The notes under the pieces were generated by a model. It saw nothing but the letters and a program-made list of their open reading frames with translations. It was not told the origin of the DNA and ran no database searches. Of a DNA stretch of 64,000 nt, positions 45,517 to 55,282 are shown piece by piece. How positions within the stretch are numbered: the first letter of the stretch is position 1; each line of letters begins with the position of its first letter. This DNA is from Brucella haematophila. Lineage in GTDB: Bacteria; Pseudomonadota; Alphaproteobacteria; Rhizobiales; Rhizobiaceae. Location: the NCBI RefSeq assembly GCF_005938105.1, contig NZ_VCPE01000019.1:1-64000 (forward strand), read 5' to 3'. A program made the translations under genes and the position numbers.

Positions 45517-46542
45517 ATGAAAGCGATCTATTTTACCGGCCATGGCGAAGCAGGCATGGCCGATCTGCCGGAACCGGCATTGCTGCCGGGACACGCGCTG
45601 ATCGACGTCAAGGCATCGGGTCTTTGTCACACCGATATCGATGTGCTGCATGGTCGCTACGGCTCCAGTGCTTTTCCGCTGGTGCCGGGGCATGAATATG
45701 CTGGCACTGTCGTGGCGGTGGCCGAAGACGTGACCAATGTGAAGGTGGGCGACCGCGTTGCGGTCGATCCGAATATTCCCTGCGGTCATTGCCGCGCCTG
45801 CCTCAAGGGTCTGACCAATCTCTGCTCCGATCTGAAAGCCTATGGCGTGACCCATAATGGCGGCTTTGCGGGCATGAGCCTCGTCAATGCCAGCCACCTC
45901 CATTCCATTGGCGATCTGCCTTATGATGTGGCGGCCCTTGCCGAACCGTTGGCCTGTGTGCTGAACGGGCTTGGTGCGGCAGAGTTGAAAACCGGCCCGC
46001 ATGGCACTGAAAACGCGCTGGTGTTAGGGGCAGGCCCCATCGGCCTGTTGCTGGCTTTGTCGCTGAAGGCGCAGGGCGTGCCGCAGGTCGCCGTCGCCGA
46101 TATCAACGAGCACCGACTGGCCTTCGTTGAAAGCCTTGGGCTTGAGCCGGTCGTGTCCGGTTCGCAAGCGTTGGACAAGCGCCAGCGCAGCTTCGATTTC
46201 GTCGCCGACGCCACCGGCATAGCCAAGGTGGCGGAAAGCATGGTCGGTTTCACTGCCGATGGCGGAACCGTTCTTGTGTTCGGCGTTTGTGCACCCGACG
46301 CACGGATTTCTGTGGCACCCTTCGAGATTTTCCGCCGCCAGATCAGGATTGCCGGTTCGCATTCGCTGAACCGTAATATTCCGCAGGCATTGGATATATT
46401 GAAACAGGACTTTTCCGGCGCAAATGGCGGCTCGATGGCGCGACTCGTTTCTCACCGGCTACCGCTGGAGGAAATGCTACCATTCTTCACCAAGCATGGT
46501 GGCGATCCCGCGACCATGAAAGTCCAGTTCGTACCCGCTTGA
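45517..46542 (+). CDS. Zinc-dependent medium-chain polyol/alcohol dehydrogenase
   Basis: From the ATG at 45517 the protein has 341 residues. The catalytic zinc site is in GLCHTDIDVL and VPGHEYAGTV, and the structural zinc loop is CGHCRACLKGLTNLC. A Rossmann motif VLGAGPIGLLLAL follows. The family includes sorbitol, xylitol and threonine dehydrogenases. It sits between two polyol dehydrogenases in the smo operon, so another polyol is its probable substrate. Which one cannot be told. Confidence 0.85.
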   Translation: MKAIYFTGHGEAGMADLPEPALLPGHALIDVKASGLCHTDIDVLHGRYGSSAFPLVPGHEYAGTVVAVAEDVTNVKVGDRVAVDPNIPCGHCRACLKGLTNLCSDLKAYGVTHNGGFAGMSLVNASHLHSIGDLPYDVAALAEPLACVLNGLGAAELKTGPHGTENALVLGAGPIGLLLALSLKAQGVPQVAVADINEHRLAFVESLGLEPVVSGSQALDKRQRSFDFVADATGIAKVAESMVGFTADGGTVLVFGVCAPDARISVAPFEIFRRQIRIAGSHSLNRNIPQALDILKQDFSGANGGSMARLVSHRLPLEEMLPFFTKHGGDPATMKVQFVPA

Positions 46543-46557
46543 ATAAAGGATACCGTC

Positions 46558-48042
46558 ATGACCAAGCTATCGCGCGCAACGCTTCAAAGCTTCGATAAGG
46601 TGCATAAGCCCGGCTACGATCCAGCCGCGCTGAAGCCGGGTATCGTGCATTTTGGCGTGGGTAATTTTCACCGCGCGCATCAGGCTGTCTATCTGGACGA
46701 TCTGTTTGCGACCGGCGAGGGGCATGACTGGGCGTTGGTGGGTGCGGGCGTGCGCACGAGCGACGATGCCATGCGCGATACGCTCAAGGCGCAGGACTGG
46801 CTGACGACTGTTGTCGAGCAGGAAGCAGATCATGCGGGCGCGCGCATTACCGCATCGATGGTCGATTATGTCACCATTTCGACCGAGGAAGGGCGCAAGG
46901 CCCTGATGGCCTATCTGACGTCAGCAGACACACGTATCGTTGCGATGACCATCACCGAGGGCGGTTACTATATCGATCCGGCCAGCCAGACTTTCGATCC
47001 CGCCCATCCGGACATCGTGGCGGATGCGGCGCATCCTGATCACCCGAAAACCGTCTTCGGCCTGATCGTTCAGGCGCTGAAACTGCGCAAGGCAGCAGGC
47101 GTCCAGCCTTTCACGGTCATGTCCTGTGATAACATTCCGGGCAACGGCCATGTGACGGAAGATGCTGTGACGGGGCTCGCCAAGCTGAGCGACCCGACCT
47201 TTGCCGACTGGATTTCGGCCAATGTCGCGTTCCCGAATTCGATGGTGGATCGCATCACGCCAGCCACCGGTGCGCGCGAACGCGAGATTGCCACGAAGGA
47301 TTTCGGCGTCGATGATGGCTGGCCGGTGTTCTGCGAAGTTTTCAAACAATGGGTGATGGAGGATAATTTCCCGACCGGACGCCCGGCTCTGGAAAAAGTC
47401 GGCGTTACCTTCACCGATCAGGTCGCCGCTTATGAGTTGATGAAAATCCGTATCCTGAATGGCGGCCACGCGGCCATCGCCTATCCGGGCGGCTTGCTTG
47501 ACATTCATTTCGTGCATGAGGCCATGGAGCATCCGCTGATCCGGCGCTATCTTGAAAAGCTGACGAAGGATGAAATCATCCCGGAAATACCACCCGTACC
47601 GGATACCGATCTGGAAGCCTATCGCGTCCTGATCGACAAGCGCTTCGCCAATCCAAGCATTGGCGACACCATCCGCCGCCTGTGTCTGGATGGCTCCAAC
47701 CGCCAGCCGAAATTCATACTGCCTACAGCTGCCGACCGCGTGGCGAAGGGCCATTCCGTGACCGGGCTTGCGCTGGTCTCGGCATTCTGGTGCCGCTATT
47801 GCTATGGCACGACGGACAGCGGTGCAGTGATCGAGCCGAATGATCCGTCATGGGATCGCCTGACCAAGCAGGCAGCGCTCGCCAAGGCTGACCCGGCTGC
47901 GTGGCTTTCCATGGATGATATTTTCGGCGCGCTTGCCGCCAATCCTGCCTATGTCGCTGCATTCAGTTCGGCGCTGAAAGCAATCTGGCAGGACGGCACG
48001 ACCAGGACACTGGAACGCTACCTTGCAGGCCAGCCGCTCTGA
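46558..48042 (+). CDS. mtlK: Mannitol 2-dehydrogenase (long-chain polyol dehydrogenase)
   Basis: The 494-residue protein of the mannitol dehydrogenase/fructuronate reductase family has the N-terminal GVGNFHRAHQAVYLDDL and the C-terminal catalytic region IRILNGGHAAIAYPG. MtlK-type enzymes oxidise mannitol or arabitol to ketoses. It is 15 nt downstream of the zinc dehydrogenase and is the last gene of the operon. Its stop abuts the stop of the convergent siderophore ATPase gene with no spacer. Confidence 0.92.
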   Translation: MTKLSRATLQSFDKVHKPGYDPAALKPGIVHFGVGNFHRAHQAVYLDDLFATGEGHDWALVGAGVRTSDDAMRDTLKAQDWLTTVVEQEADHAGARITASMVDYVTISTEEGRKALMAYLTSADTRIVAMTITEGGYYIDPASQTFDPAHPDIVADAAHPDHPKTVFGLIVQALKLRKAAGVQPFTVMSCDNIPGNGHVTEDAVTGLAKLSDPTFADWISANVAFPNSMVDRITPATGAREREIATKDFGVDDGWPVFCEVFKQWVMEDNFPTGRPALEKVGVTFTDQVAAYELMKIRILNGGHAAIAYPGGLLDIHFVHEAMEHPLIRRYLEKLTKDEIIPEIPPVPDTDLEAYRVLIDKRFANPSIGDTIRRLCLDGSNRQPKFILPTAADRVAKGHSVTGLALVSAFWCRYCYGTTDSGAVIEPNDPSWDRLTKQAALAKADPAAWLSMDDIFGALAANPAYVAAFSSALKAIWQDGTTRTLERYLAGQPL

Positions 48043-48822
48043 TCAGAGAGGAGCGGCAATCAGATGCCCGGTTGCGGCGTGGCGCATGACTTCCATCGGC
48101 ACGCCGTAAATCTCTTGCAGCCGCTTGGGCTCCATCACACCTTCAGGCGTCGATTGGGCGATCAGGCGGCCACTGTGCAGCGCGAAAATGGAATCGCAAA
48201 AGCGCGCGGCCATGTTCACATCGTGCAGCACGATGAAAACACTCAGTTCCTTTTCCTGTGACAGCTTGCGCACCAGCGACAGAACTTCCAGCTGATGGGC
48301 AATGTCGAGCGCCGATGTCGGCTCATCGAGAAGCAGGCATTGCGCATCCTGCGCCACGAGCATGGCCAGCCAGACGCGCTGGCGTTCGCCACCGGAAAGC
48401 GTATCAACAAGCCGGTCGGCAAAAGGTGCGATGCCGGTCAGCTCGATGGCTTCTTCCACTTTGGCCCGGTCGGTATCGCCAAAGCGGCCCAATGCGCCGT
48501 GCCACGGATAGCGACCCAGCGCGACCAGTTCCTTGACCAGCATTCCCGAAGCAGATGCCGTCTGCTGCGGCAGATAGGCAAGCTTGCGCGCAAACTCGCG
48601 GTCGCCCCACTGGTCAAGGCGCTTGCCCGCAAGATGGATTGTGCCGCCCGAAGCGGGTTGCTGTCGGGCCAGGATTTTGAGCAGCGTCGACTTGCCGGAA
48701 CCGTTATGTCCGATCAAAGCCGTCACGCTTCCTGCCGGTATCGACATGGTCAAAGGCTGCAACAAGGTGCGCCCGGCAACCGAAAAGCTGACATTCTCAA
48801 GTTCGAACAAATTGGAAGTCAT
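48043..48822 (-). CDS. Siderophore ABC transporter ATPase, FhuC/FecE-like
   Basis: From the ATG at 48822 the protein has 259 residues. Walker A is [11 protein letters not shown], signature LSGGERQR and Walker B LLLDEPTSALD. This fits the ferric-siderophore/B12 ATPase family. It is divergent from the AraC gene. It is the only such ATPase in the window, while two sets of binding protein and double permease follow on the other strand, so it probably serves both. Confidence 0.9.
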   Translation of the reverse strand: MTSNLFELENVSFSVAGRTLLQPLTMSIPAGSVTALIGHNGSGKSTLLKILARQQPASGGTIHLAGKRLDQWGDREFARKLAYLPQQTASASGMLVKELVALGRYPWHGALGRFGDTDRAKVEEAIELTGIAPFADRLVDTLSGGERQRVWLAMLVAQDAQCLLLDEPTSALDIAHQLEVLSLVRKLSQEKELSVFIVLHDVNMAARFCDSIFALHSGRLIAQSTPEGVMEPKRLQEIYGVPMEVMRHAATGHLIAAPL

Positions 48823-48955
48823 CAATCTCTGTCCTTCTGGCAGATGGAAGCCATGCAATAACGCAGCTTTTCGAAAGTTGCCACAAAAACATGAGTAAGT
48901 TATACCTCTTTTAGATTGAGATTTCAGGAAAACGGATTTGGGTTTCCATCCGCAT

Positions 48956-49813
48956 ATGAAAAGCCGGATAGAAGACGTCACTTTACTTGACGATCTTCAT
49001 TATCGCGTCTGGAACGGCGCGATTGCAGACGTGTGGTCTGTCGAATGCGGTCCCGGCGCGCGCGGCGAATATGTTTCACAAGCGCCGCGCCTGTTTCTCG
49101 TCTGCGAAAGTCAGGGCGCACTGGATATCCGTCCCGGCAGCAAAGGGCGTGCGGTCGCGCAAGGCGCGAACCCGTCGCGCCTCTGTTATATTCCGGCGGG
49201 CATGACGATCTGGAGCGAGAGTGCGAGGCCGGGCAAGCTCAAGCATCTCGATTTGCATCTGGACACCAACACGCTTCAGCAGCGCTTTGGCGGCGCGCTC
49301 GACAGAGCTGCGATTGAGCGTCCGCGCCTGTTGTTTTCCAATACCAAAATCGAACAGATCGGCGGGCTTCTGGCGGAAGAGTGCCTGTCCAATGCGCCGT
49401 TGCACGATCTCTATGGCGAAGGCCTGATTAACGCGCTGGTCGCGGAATTGTTCGGGGCGGAAGCGCAGCCACGGGCGGGCGCCAGCAAACTTTCGCCATG
49501 GCGTCTGCGGCGCGTGACTGATTTCATCGAAGATAATTACGCGCGCATCATCCGCTTGCAGGAACTGGCCGATCTGGCGGGCCTGTCGGAAACCTATTTC
49601 TGTAGCGCCTTCAAGGCATCGACGGGCGTGTCGCCGCATAGCTGGCAGATGGAGCGGCGCATTGCACGGGCACAAATGTTGCTGCTTCAGGCACACACGC
49701 CACTGCCGCATATTGCGGCGCTGGTCGGGTTCTCCGATCAGGCCCATTTCACCCGTGTTTTCAAGAAGCAGACTGGCACCACACCGGCAGCATGGCTGAA
49801 GCAGCAATTGTAA
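48956..49813 (+). CDS. AraC-family transcriptional regulator
   Basis: From the ATG at 48956 the protein has 285 residues; a TTG at 48938 with an AGGA site is an alternative start. The C-terminal AraC HTH (residues about 185-285: IRLQELADLAGLSETYFCSAF and LPHIAALVGFSDQAHFTRVF) is complete. The N-terminal domain would bind an effector. Position between the ATPase and receptor genes suggests that it senses the cognate ferric siderophore, as in PchR/YbtA-type regulators. Confidence 0.85.
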   Translation: MKSRIEDVTLLDDLHYRVWNGAIADVWSVECGPGARGEYVSQAPRLFLVCESQGALDIRPGSKGRAVAQGANPSRLCYIPAGMTIWSESARPGKLKHLDLHLDTNTLQQRFGGALDRAAIERPRLLFSNTKIEQIGGLLAEECLSNAPLHDLYGEGLINALVAELFGAEAQPRAGASKLSPWRLRRVTDFIEDNYARIIRLQELADLAGLSETYFCSAFKASTGVSPHSWQMERRIARAQMLLLQAHTPLPHIAALVGFSDQAHFTRVFKKQTGTTPAAWLKQQL

Positions 49814-50000
49814 TATCGCAACAGTCTCGATTGCTTTTTTACCGCGCGCTGAGATGAGCTGAAAATCGTTCAATTTGGCGGAAGAACGAACAATCCCGCT
49901 GTATAATCTTGATATAAGCACTCATATTAACGAGCCCGTCTACGGGGTCGCGGGAGCCTGTGAAGGTTCGCGTTTTTTATCCTTTGAGGGGTCACATCAT

Positions 50001-52154
50001 ATGCCGTCGATGAAGCACAATCTTCTCGTCCTGCTGGCAAGCGGTACCGCGCTTGCCGCCATTCCTGCATTTGCGCAGGAAGCCAATAAACCCCTCGAGC
50101 TGAACACGGTTGTCATCCAGTCGGATGGCAATGGCGGCACCACGCGCGCCGAAGGTCTTGGACCGGTCAAGGGTTTTGTCCCGCGCGCCACGACCACAGG
50201 TTCGAAAGACAGTGTTGCAATCGACAAGATCCCGCAATCCGTATCGGTTGTCGGACGCGATCAGATGGATGCGCTCGGCGCGCAGAAGATCGACGAAGCC
50301 TTGCGTTATACGCCCGGCGTACTGGCGCAGCCTTTCGGCGTCGATAATGATACGAACTGGCTTTATATTCGCGGCTTCGACGCGACGGCCAACGGCACCT
50401 ATCTCGATGGGTTGCAGAATTTCAGCTACGGCTTCGGCGGTTACTTCATCGACAGTTTCGGGATCGAGCGTATCGACGTTCTGCGCGGCCCGGCATCCGC
50501 TCTTTACGGCGGTGCCAATCCGGGTGGTATCGTCAACTATATCAGCAAGCGTCCGACGGGTGAGCGTCTGCGCTATCTCGAAGCGGGCATCAACAGCTAC
50601 GGCAATGGCTATCTGGGCTTCGATGTTGGCGACAAGGCAACGGAGACGGTCAATTACCGCGTCAACGGCAAGATTCAGGGCGGCAATAACTACACGGATT
50701 TCTCCAAGGAGTTTCGTGGCGTCATCTCGTCGAGCATCGAATACAAGCCGGATGAATCGACCAGCCTGACCATTCTGGCCAATTATACCCATCTCGACCT
50801 GACGCATGATGGCGGCTTTCTGCCTTACTATGGCACGGTGGTGCCGACCGAGTTCGGCAAGATTTCGCGCAAGGCCAATTTCACTGAGCCGGATGTCGAT
50901 TCCTATGACCGCGAGCAGCTGTCGATCGGCTATGAGTTCGAACACACATTCGACAGTGACTGGACGATCCGTCAGAATGTTCGCTACGGCTTTGCACATG
51001 TGAAGGAGCACAGCCTCTATCCATATGGATATGACGGTTTCCTTGCTCAGCCCACGGCGGGCAATCCTTATCTGTCTCGCATCAACTTCAAGCATGATAC
51101 GACGGTCAACACCTTCCAGGCCGATAATCAGCTTGAAGGCAAGGTGACGACCGGAGCCATCGACCACAATCTGCTGTTCGGCGCGGAGTACCGGTATTTC
51201 CGCATCGACCAGATGCAGCAGACCGGCGGCGCGACGATCATCGACGCCTATAACCCGGTTTATGGTGAGGCTCAGGGACCGATGTGGGATCCCTATATCG
51301 ATCAGAATCTGCGGCGCAATCAGCTCGGTGTCTATGCGCAGGACCGCATGGAATTCGGCGATGGCTGGATACTGACGCTGAACGGTCGCTATGATCACGT
51401 CTGGACCGAAGCTTCGGGACTGCCGAGCTTCGAATATGACACGGGTCGCTTTTCGGGTCGTGCAGGTCTTGGCTACGAATTTGAAAACGGCATTACGCCT
51501 TATGTCAGCGCCGCAACCTTCTTCAATCCGATCATCGAGACCCTGTATGACGGCAGCTATGCCAAGCCGGAAACCGGCGTTCAGTACGAAGCGGGCGTCA
51601 AATATCGTCCGGAATTCTTTGATGGTCTGATCACCGCATCCTTCTTCGATTTGACCAAGGAAAACTCGCTGACCGGCTCGAGCTTTGCCCGCGAACAGCT
51701 TGGCAAGGTCAATTCGCGCGGCTTCGAACTTGAAGTTCAGGCCAATATTGCTGATGACTGGAAGGTCACGGCGAGCGTGACCGCCTATGATCTGAAGGTC
51801 AAGGAAAACGCCTCGGATGAATCGCTGGTTGGCAAGCGTCCTTATCTTCTGCCGGAACAGCAGGCTTCGCTCTTCGTCGAATACAAGGTGCCGGAAGGCG
51901 CGCTTAAGGGCGTGACGCTCGGCGGCGGCGTGCGTTATGTCGGTTCGTCCTATGCCGACGAGCAGAACACGCTCAAGGTGCCTGCGGTTGCGCTTGCCGA
52001 TTTGAAACTCGGTTATGAAAAGGATAATTGGGGCATCGATCTCAACGTGACCAATCTGTTCGACAAGAATTATGTCGCTGGATGTCAGGGCGTCTATGTC
52101 TGCGGTTATGGCGAAGGCAGGAAGGCTTTGCTCAAGGTGCACACCAAGTGGTGA
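50001..52154 (+). CDS. TonB-dependent ferric siderophore receptor 1 (FhuA/FoxA type)
   Basis: The 717-residue outer membrane receptor starts at the ATG after a GAGGGG site. A signal peptide ends AFAQE, a TonB-box-like LELNTVVIQ lies at about 31-39, and the plug domain contains VAIDKIPQSVSVV and GSASALYGG-like PASALYGGANPGG. The beta-barrel ends in a Cys pair (VAGCQGVYVCGYGEG) and an aromatic C-terminus, as in FhuA. It has no N-terminal signalling domain, so the AraC protein rather than an ECF sigma factor probably controls it. Hydroxamate siderophore is the likely substrate. Confidence 0.92.
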   Translation: MPSMKHNLLVLLASGTALAAIPAFAQEANKPLELNTVVIQSDGNGGTTRAEGLGPVKGFVPRATTTGSKDSVAIDKIPQSVSVVGRDQMDALGAQKIDEALRYTPGVLAQPFGVDNDTNWLYIRGFDATANGTYLDGLQNFSYGFGGYFIDSFGIERIDVLRGPASALYGGANPGGIVNYISKRPTGERLRYLEAGINSYGNGYLGFDVGDKATETVNYRVNGKIQGGNNYTDFSKEFRGVISSSIEYKPDESTSLTILANYTHLDLTHDGGFLPYYGTVVPTEFGKISRKANFTEPDVDSYDREQLSIGYEFEHTFDSDWTIRQNVRYGFAHVKEHSLYPYGYDGFLAQPTAGNPYLSRINFKHDTTVNTFQADNQLEGKVTTGAIDHNLLFGAEYRYFRIDQMQQTGGATIIDAYNPVYGEAQGPMWDPYIDQNLRRNQLGVYAQDRMEFGDGWILTLNGRYDHVWTEASGLPSFEYDTGRFSGRAGLGYEFENGITPYVSAATFFNPIIETLYDGSYAKPETGVQYEAGVKYRPEFFDGLITASFFDLTKENSLTGSSFAREQLGKVNSRGFELEVQANIADDWKVTASVTAYDLKVKENASDESLVGKRPYLLPEQQASLFVEYKVPEGALKGVTLGGGVRYVGSSYADEQNTLKVPAVALADLKLGYEKDNWGIDLNVTNLFDKNYVAGCQGVYVCGYGEGRKALLKVHTKW

Positions 52155-52182
52155 TGCGCCGGTTCTGGCCGCGCGTTCTGTC

Positions 52183-53067
52183 ATGAAAGTTACCCGTCGC
52201 ACGGTTCTCGGATTTGCAGGCGCCCTTTTCGTGGCGCCTGCACTGCGTTCGGCCTATGCGGCATCGACGCGTTTCGCCGTGATCGACTGGGCCATGCTGG
52301 AGACCGCGCTGGCTATCGGCGCGGTGCCGGCGGCAGCGTCAGAACTGCGCCAGTACCGACAGATGCAGCTTGAACCGGCCGTGCCGGAAAGTGTCGCCGA
52401 TCTCGGTCTGCGCGGTGCGCCCAATCTTGAGCTGCTGCGCATGATCGAGCCGGATCTGATTGTTGCCTCCAACTTCTATGAATATCAGCGTGCAGCCCTT
52501 GAACGCGTTGCGCCGGTTTTCGCACCGACTGTCTACAGTGCGGGTCAACCGCCCTACGCAATGCTGGAAGAGGCGACGTCAGGTCTTGGCGAAAAGCTCG
52601 GTCTGGCTGCGGAAGCCCGCGCCTATGTTGCGACGGTCGCGCGCGAGATTGCCGAGGCGCGCCAGCATTTCGCATCGGCTTCCGGGCATAAGGTCTTCGT
52701 CATCAGTCTGGGCGATGCCCGCCATTTTCGCGCATTTGGTCGCGATAGTCTGTTTGGCGATGTGCTGGTGCGGCTTGGTTTCGAGAATGCATGGACGCAG
52801 GACACCAGCTATTCAGCCGCAGCGCCGGTGGGGCTGGAACAATTGGCTGAAGCGCCGGACGCATCCATCGTGGTCATCGGCCCGACCGATCCAGAAACCC
52901 TTTATCGCCTGCCGCAGAATTCGCTGTGGAATGCGCTGCCTGCCATCCGTGAAAAACGCGTTCTGTTCCTGCCGCCGCTTGATCATTTCGGCGGATTGCC
53001 AGCGGCGCGCCGCTTTGCCCAGCTTCTTCTCCAGAATTGGGGAGAGAATGGGGAGGCTCGCCTATGA
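52183..53067 (+). CDS. Periplasmic siderophore-binding protein 1 (FhuD-like, Tat signal)
   Basis: From the ATG at 52183 the protein has 294 residues. The signal MKVTRRTVLGFAGALFVAP carries the twin-arginine pattern. The mature part has the class III binding-protein fold (FAVIDWAMLETALAIGAVPAA, EPDLIVASNFYEYQ). It lies 28 nt after the receptor stop and overlaps the permease gene by 4 nt. It passes the ferric siderophore to the permease. Confidence 0.88.
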   Translation: MKVTRRTVLGFAGALFVAPALRSAYAASTRFAVIDWAMLETALAIGAVPAAASELRQYRQMQLEPAVPESVADLGLRGAPNLELLRMIEPDLIVASNFYEYQRAALERVAPVFAPTVYSAGQPPYAMLEEATSGLGEKLGLAAEARAYVATVAREIAEARQHFASASGHKVFVISLGDARHFRAFGRDSLFGDVLVRLGFENAWTQDTSYSAAAPVGLEQLAEAPDASIVVIGPTDPETLYRLPQNSLWNALPAIREKRVLFLPPLDHFGGLPAARRFAQLLLQNWGENGEARL

Positions 53068-55046
53068 CGCAAGCGGTCGAGGCCAGAGTTGCAGGCATAA
53101 GGCCGTTCCTGTTCTGGGGGCTGCTCGCCCTTGTCGCAGCTCTTATGGCCGCTTTCGAGTTTACGCGGGCACTGAATGCCCCTGCAAGTTCGCCTGAATT
53201 ACTGGCGCTGCATCGGGTCATCGCATTCGACACCGTTCTGCCACGCAATGCCATGGCGCTGATCTGCGGCGCAGGTCTTGGGCTTTCGGGTTTGCTGTTG
53301 CAGCAGGTGTTGCGCAATCCCCTTGCTGAACCTTCGACGTTGGGCATTGCCGCCGGGGCGCAGCTCGCCATGACGGCGGGTATGCTCTATCTGCCCGCGG
53401 CGCTGATCTTCCGCGAATGGCTGGCACTGGCTGGCGGTCTGGCGGCGGTCAGTCTCGTGCTGGCGCTCAACTGGAAGCGCTCACTGGAACCGGCTTCTGT
53501 TATTCTCTGCGGCATGATCGTGTCGCTAACCGCAACGGCGGCAAGCACGGCGCTCATTCTGGCCAATGGCGAGTATGTCTTTTCACTGTTCGTCTGGGGT
53601 GGCGGCTCGCTGGAACAGCAGAGCTGGGGACCGGGCATTTCGCTTGGCTTCCGGGTTTTGATCGGCGGCGGCCTTGCCTTCTTCCTGCTACGCCCGCTGA
53701 CCCTGCTGGCGCTCGACAATGCCAATGCGCGCAGTCTCGGCCTGTCGCTGGCGGCAAGCCGCCTGCTGGTGATTGCCATTGCCGTCTGGCTGGCGGCGAG
53801 CATCACTGCCGAGGTTGGCATTTTGGGCTTTGTCGGTCTGGTCGCCCCCACGCTGGCGCAATTGTCTGGCGCGCGGCGTCTCAAGACGAAGCTGATCGTT
53901 GCACCCGCTATTGGGGCGGTTTTGCTCTGGTTAACTGATGGCTGCGTGAGCCTGTTGCAGACTGTCACTGGCGACCGCCTGCCGGTGGGCGCTGCGACCG
54001 CACTGCTCGGTGGCCCCTTGCTGCTGTGGATGCTGCCGCGCCTCCGCATGTTTGAATGGCCGTCGGGCAAGAGCGAGGAAAGCGCGGTTCGCCTGAAGCG
54101 CGCGGGGCTTTTCTTCGCCGTTCTGCTGTTGCTTGTTCTGCTCGCTGCTGCCATCACGCTCACTCTCGGTCGGGGTGAAGACGGCTTCGTCCTTGCCCGT
54201 GGTGAATTGTTCGACGCACTTTTCGACTGGCGCTTGCAAAGGCTTGCTCTCGCGGGGTTGTCGGGCGGCATGCTGGCTCTGGCCGGGGCCATTCTCCAGC
54301 GCATGACCGGCAATCCGCTCGCCAGCCCTGAAATTCTGGGCGTCGGCCTTGGTGCGGGAGGCGGTCTGGCGGTGGTTCTGCTGCTGCCGGTTGCGGGCCT
54401 GTCCATGCAATGGCTCGGCGCGACCATCGGCTCGGTTCTGGCGCTGATCTTCATTCTGGCCGTTGCAGCGCGCAGTGGCTTCGGTGCTGAAAAGCTGCTT
54501 CTGGCTGGTGTCGGCCTTGGCGCGATGGTCAGCTCCATTCTGACTGCCATCATTGCAACCGGCTCCCCGCAGGCCTTTGTTCTGCTTGGCTGGTTAAGCG
54601 GCACCGGCGCACAGGCAATGCCCATGCAACTTTGGTTGGCGGCAATCGCATTGGCGGCGGGGTTTGCCCTTCTGCTCGCCCTGTCGCGCTGGCTCGACAT
54701 TCTGCCGCTCGGCTCGGTGACAATGCGGAGTCTTGGTCTTTCGCTCATCCTGCCGCGTCTTGTCATCGTGCTGATTGCAGCGCTTTTGACGGCCATCGCG
54801 TCCATGATGGTTGGGCCGCTTTCGTTTGTCGGGCTGATTGCTCCACATCTGGCGCGCAATTTCGGCCTGCATACGCCGAAGCGCTTCCTGACGGCATCCA
54901 TGCTGATCGGTGCTTTGATGATGGTCAGCGCAGACTGGCTCGCGCGGATGGTGGCTTTTCCCTACAACCTGCCGCTCGGCCTGTTCGCCTCGCTTCTGGG
55001 CGGAGCCTGCTTCATCGCGCTTATGTCGCGCCGTAGCTCCCTATAA
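53064..55046 (+). CDS. Double-domain siderophore ABC permease 1 (FhuB-like)
   Basis: The 660-residue protein is two fused FecCD/BtuC-type permease domains (about 1-330 and 340-660), each with the LRNPLAEPSTLGIAAGAQL or TGNPLASPEILGVGLGAG element and a GFVGLVAPT or SFVGLIAPH loop. A single polypeptide thus forms the channel, as in FhuB. Its ATG overlaps the binding-protein stop. It needs a separate ATPase, probably the one at 48043-48822. Confidence 0.92.
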   Translation: MTQAVEARVAGIRPFLFWGLLALVAALMAAFEFTRALNAPASSPELLALHRVIAFDTVLPRNAMALICGAGLGLSGLLLQQVLRNPLAEPSTLGIAAGAQLAMTAGMLYLPAALIFREWLALAGGLAAVSLVLALNWKRSLEPASVILCGMIVSLTATAASTALILANGEYVFSLFVWGGGSLEQQSWGPGISLGFRVLIGGGLAFFLLRPLTLLALDNANARSLGLSLAASRLLVIAIAVWLAASITAEVGILGFVGLVAPTLAQLSGARRLKTKLIVAPAIGAVLLWLTDGCVSLLQTVTGDRLPVGAATALLGGPLLLWMLPRLRMFEWPSGKSEESAVRLKRAGLFFAVLLLLVLLAAAITLTLGRGEDGFVLARGELFDALFDWRLQRLALAGLSGGMLALAGAILQRMTGNPLASPEILGVGLGAGGGLAVVLLLPVAGLSMQWLGATIGSVLALIFILAVAARSGFGAEKLLLAGVGLGAMVSSILTAIIATGSPQAFVLLGWLSGTGAQAMPMQLWLAAIALAAGFALLLALSRWLDILPLGSVTMRSLGLSLILPRLVIVLIAALLTAIASMMVGPLSFVGLIAPHLARNFGLHTPKRFLTASMLIGALMMVSADWLARMVAFPYNLPLGLFASLLGGACFIALMSRRSSL

Positions 55047-55139
55047 AATGTGATATTTTTGATACATGCGCTTTGGAAAGCTTGGCTGCCCAGCCCCTGT
55101 TCGCAGCCTGATGGAGCGCTGGCTTATCAGTGGAAGCCT

Positions 55140-55160
55140 ATGTTTTGTTTGTAAAAACAT
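55140..55160. promoter_or_regulatory. Inverted repeat upstream of the ECF sigma gene
   Basis: ATGTTTT, 7-nt spacer, AAAACAT form a perfect 7-bp inverted repeat about 120 nt before the sigma factor start. It could bind an iron-responsive regulator. It does not clearly match an Irr or RirA site known to me. Confidence 0.3.
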
Positions 55161-55282
55161 GACTATTCAACACATGATTTTGTCGCGCTGGCTGGAATTC
55201 TTCTAAATCACTGTGATTGCATGAGATTTTCCGAATCGCTATTGCCGATGCAGAGCAATATGTCTGCGGGGACCGCGATAGA

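Noticed and set aside
49992-52202. 736-codon ORF antisense to receptor 1
   Set aside because: It is a mirror of the strongly supported TonB receptor. High GC content removes stops from one antisense frame.
53387-54901. 504-codon minus-strand ORF over permease 1
   Set aside because: It is antisense to a double FecCD permease with conserved motifs, and it is rich in Arg/Ser/Pro as such shadows are.
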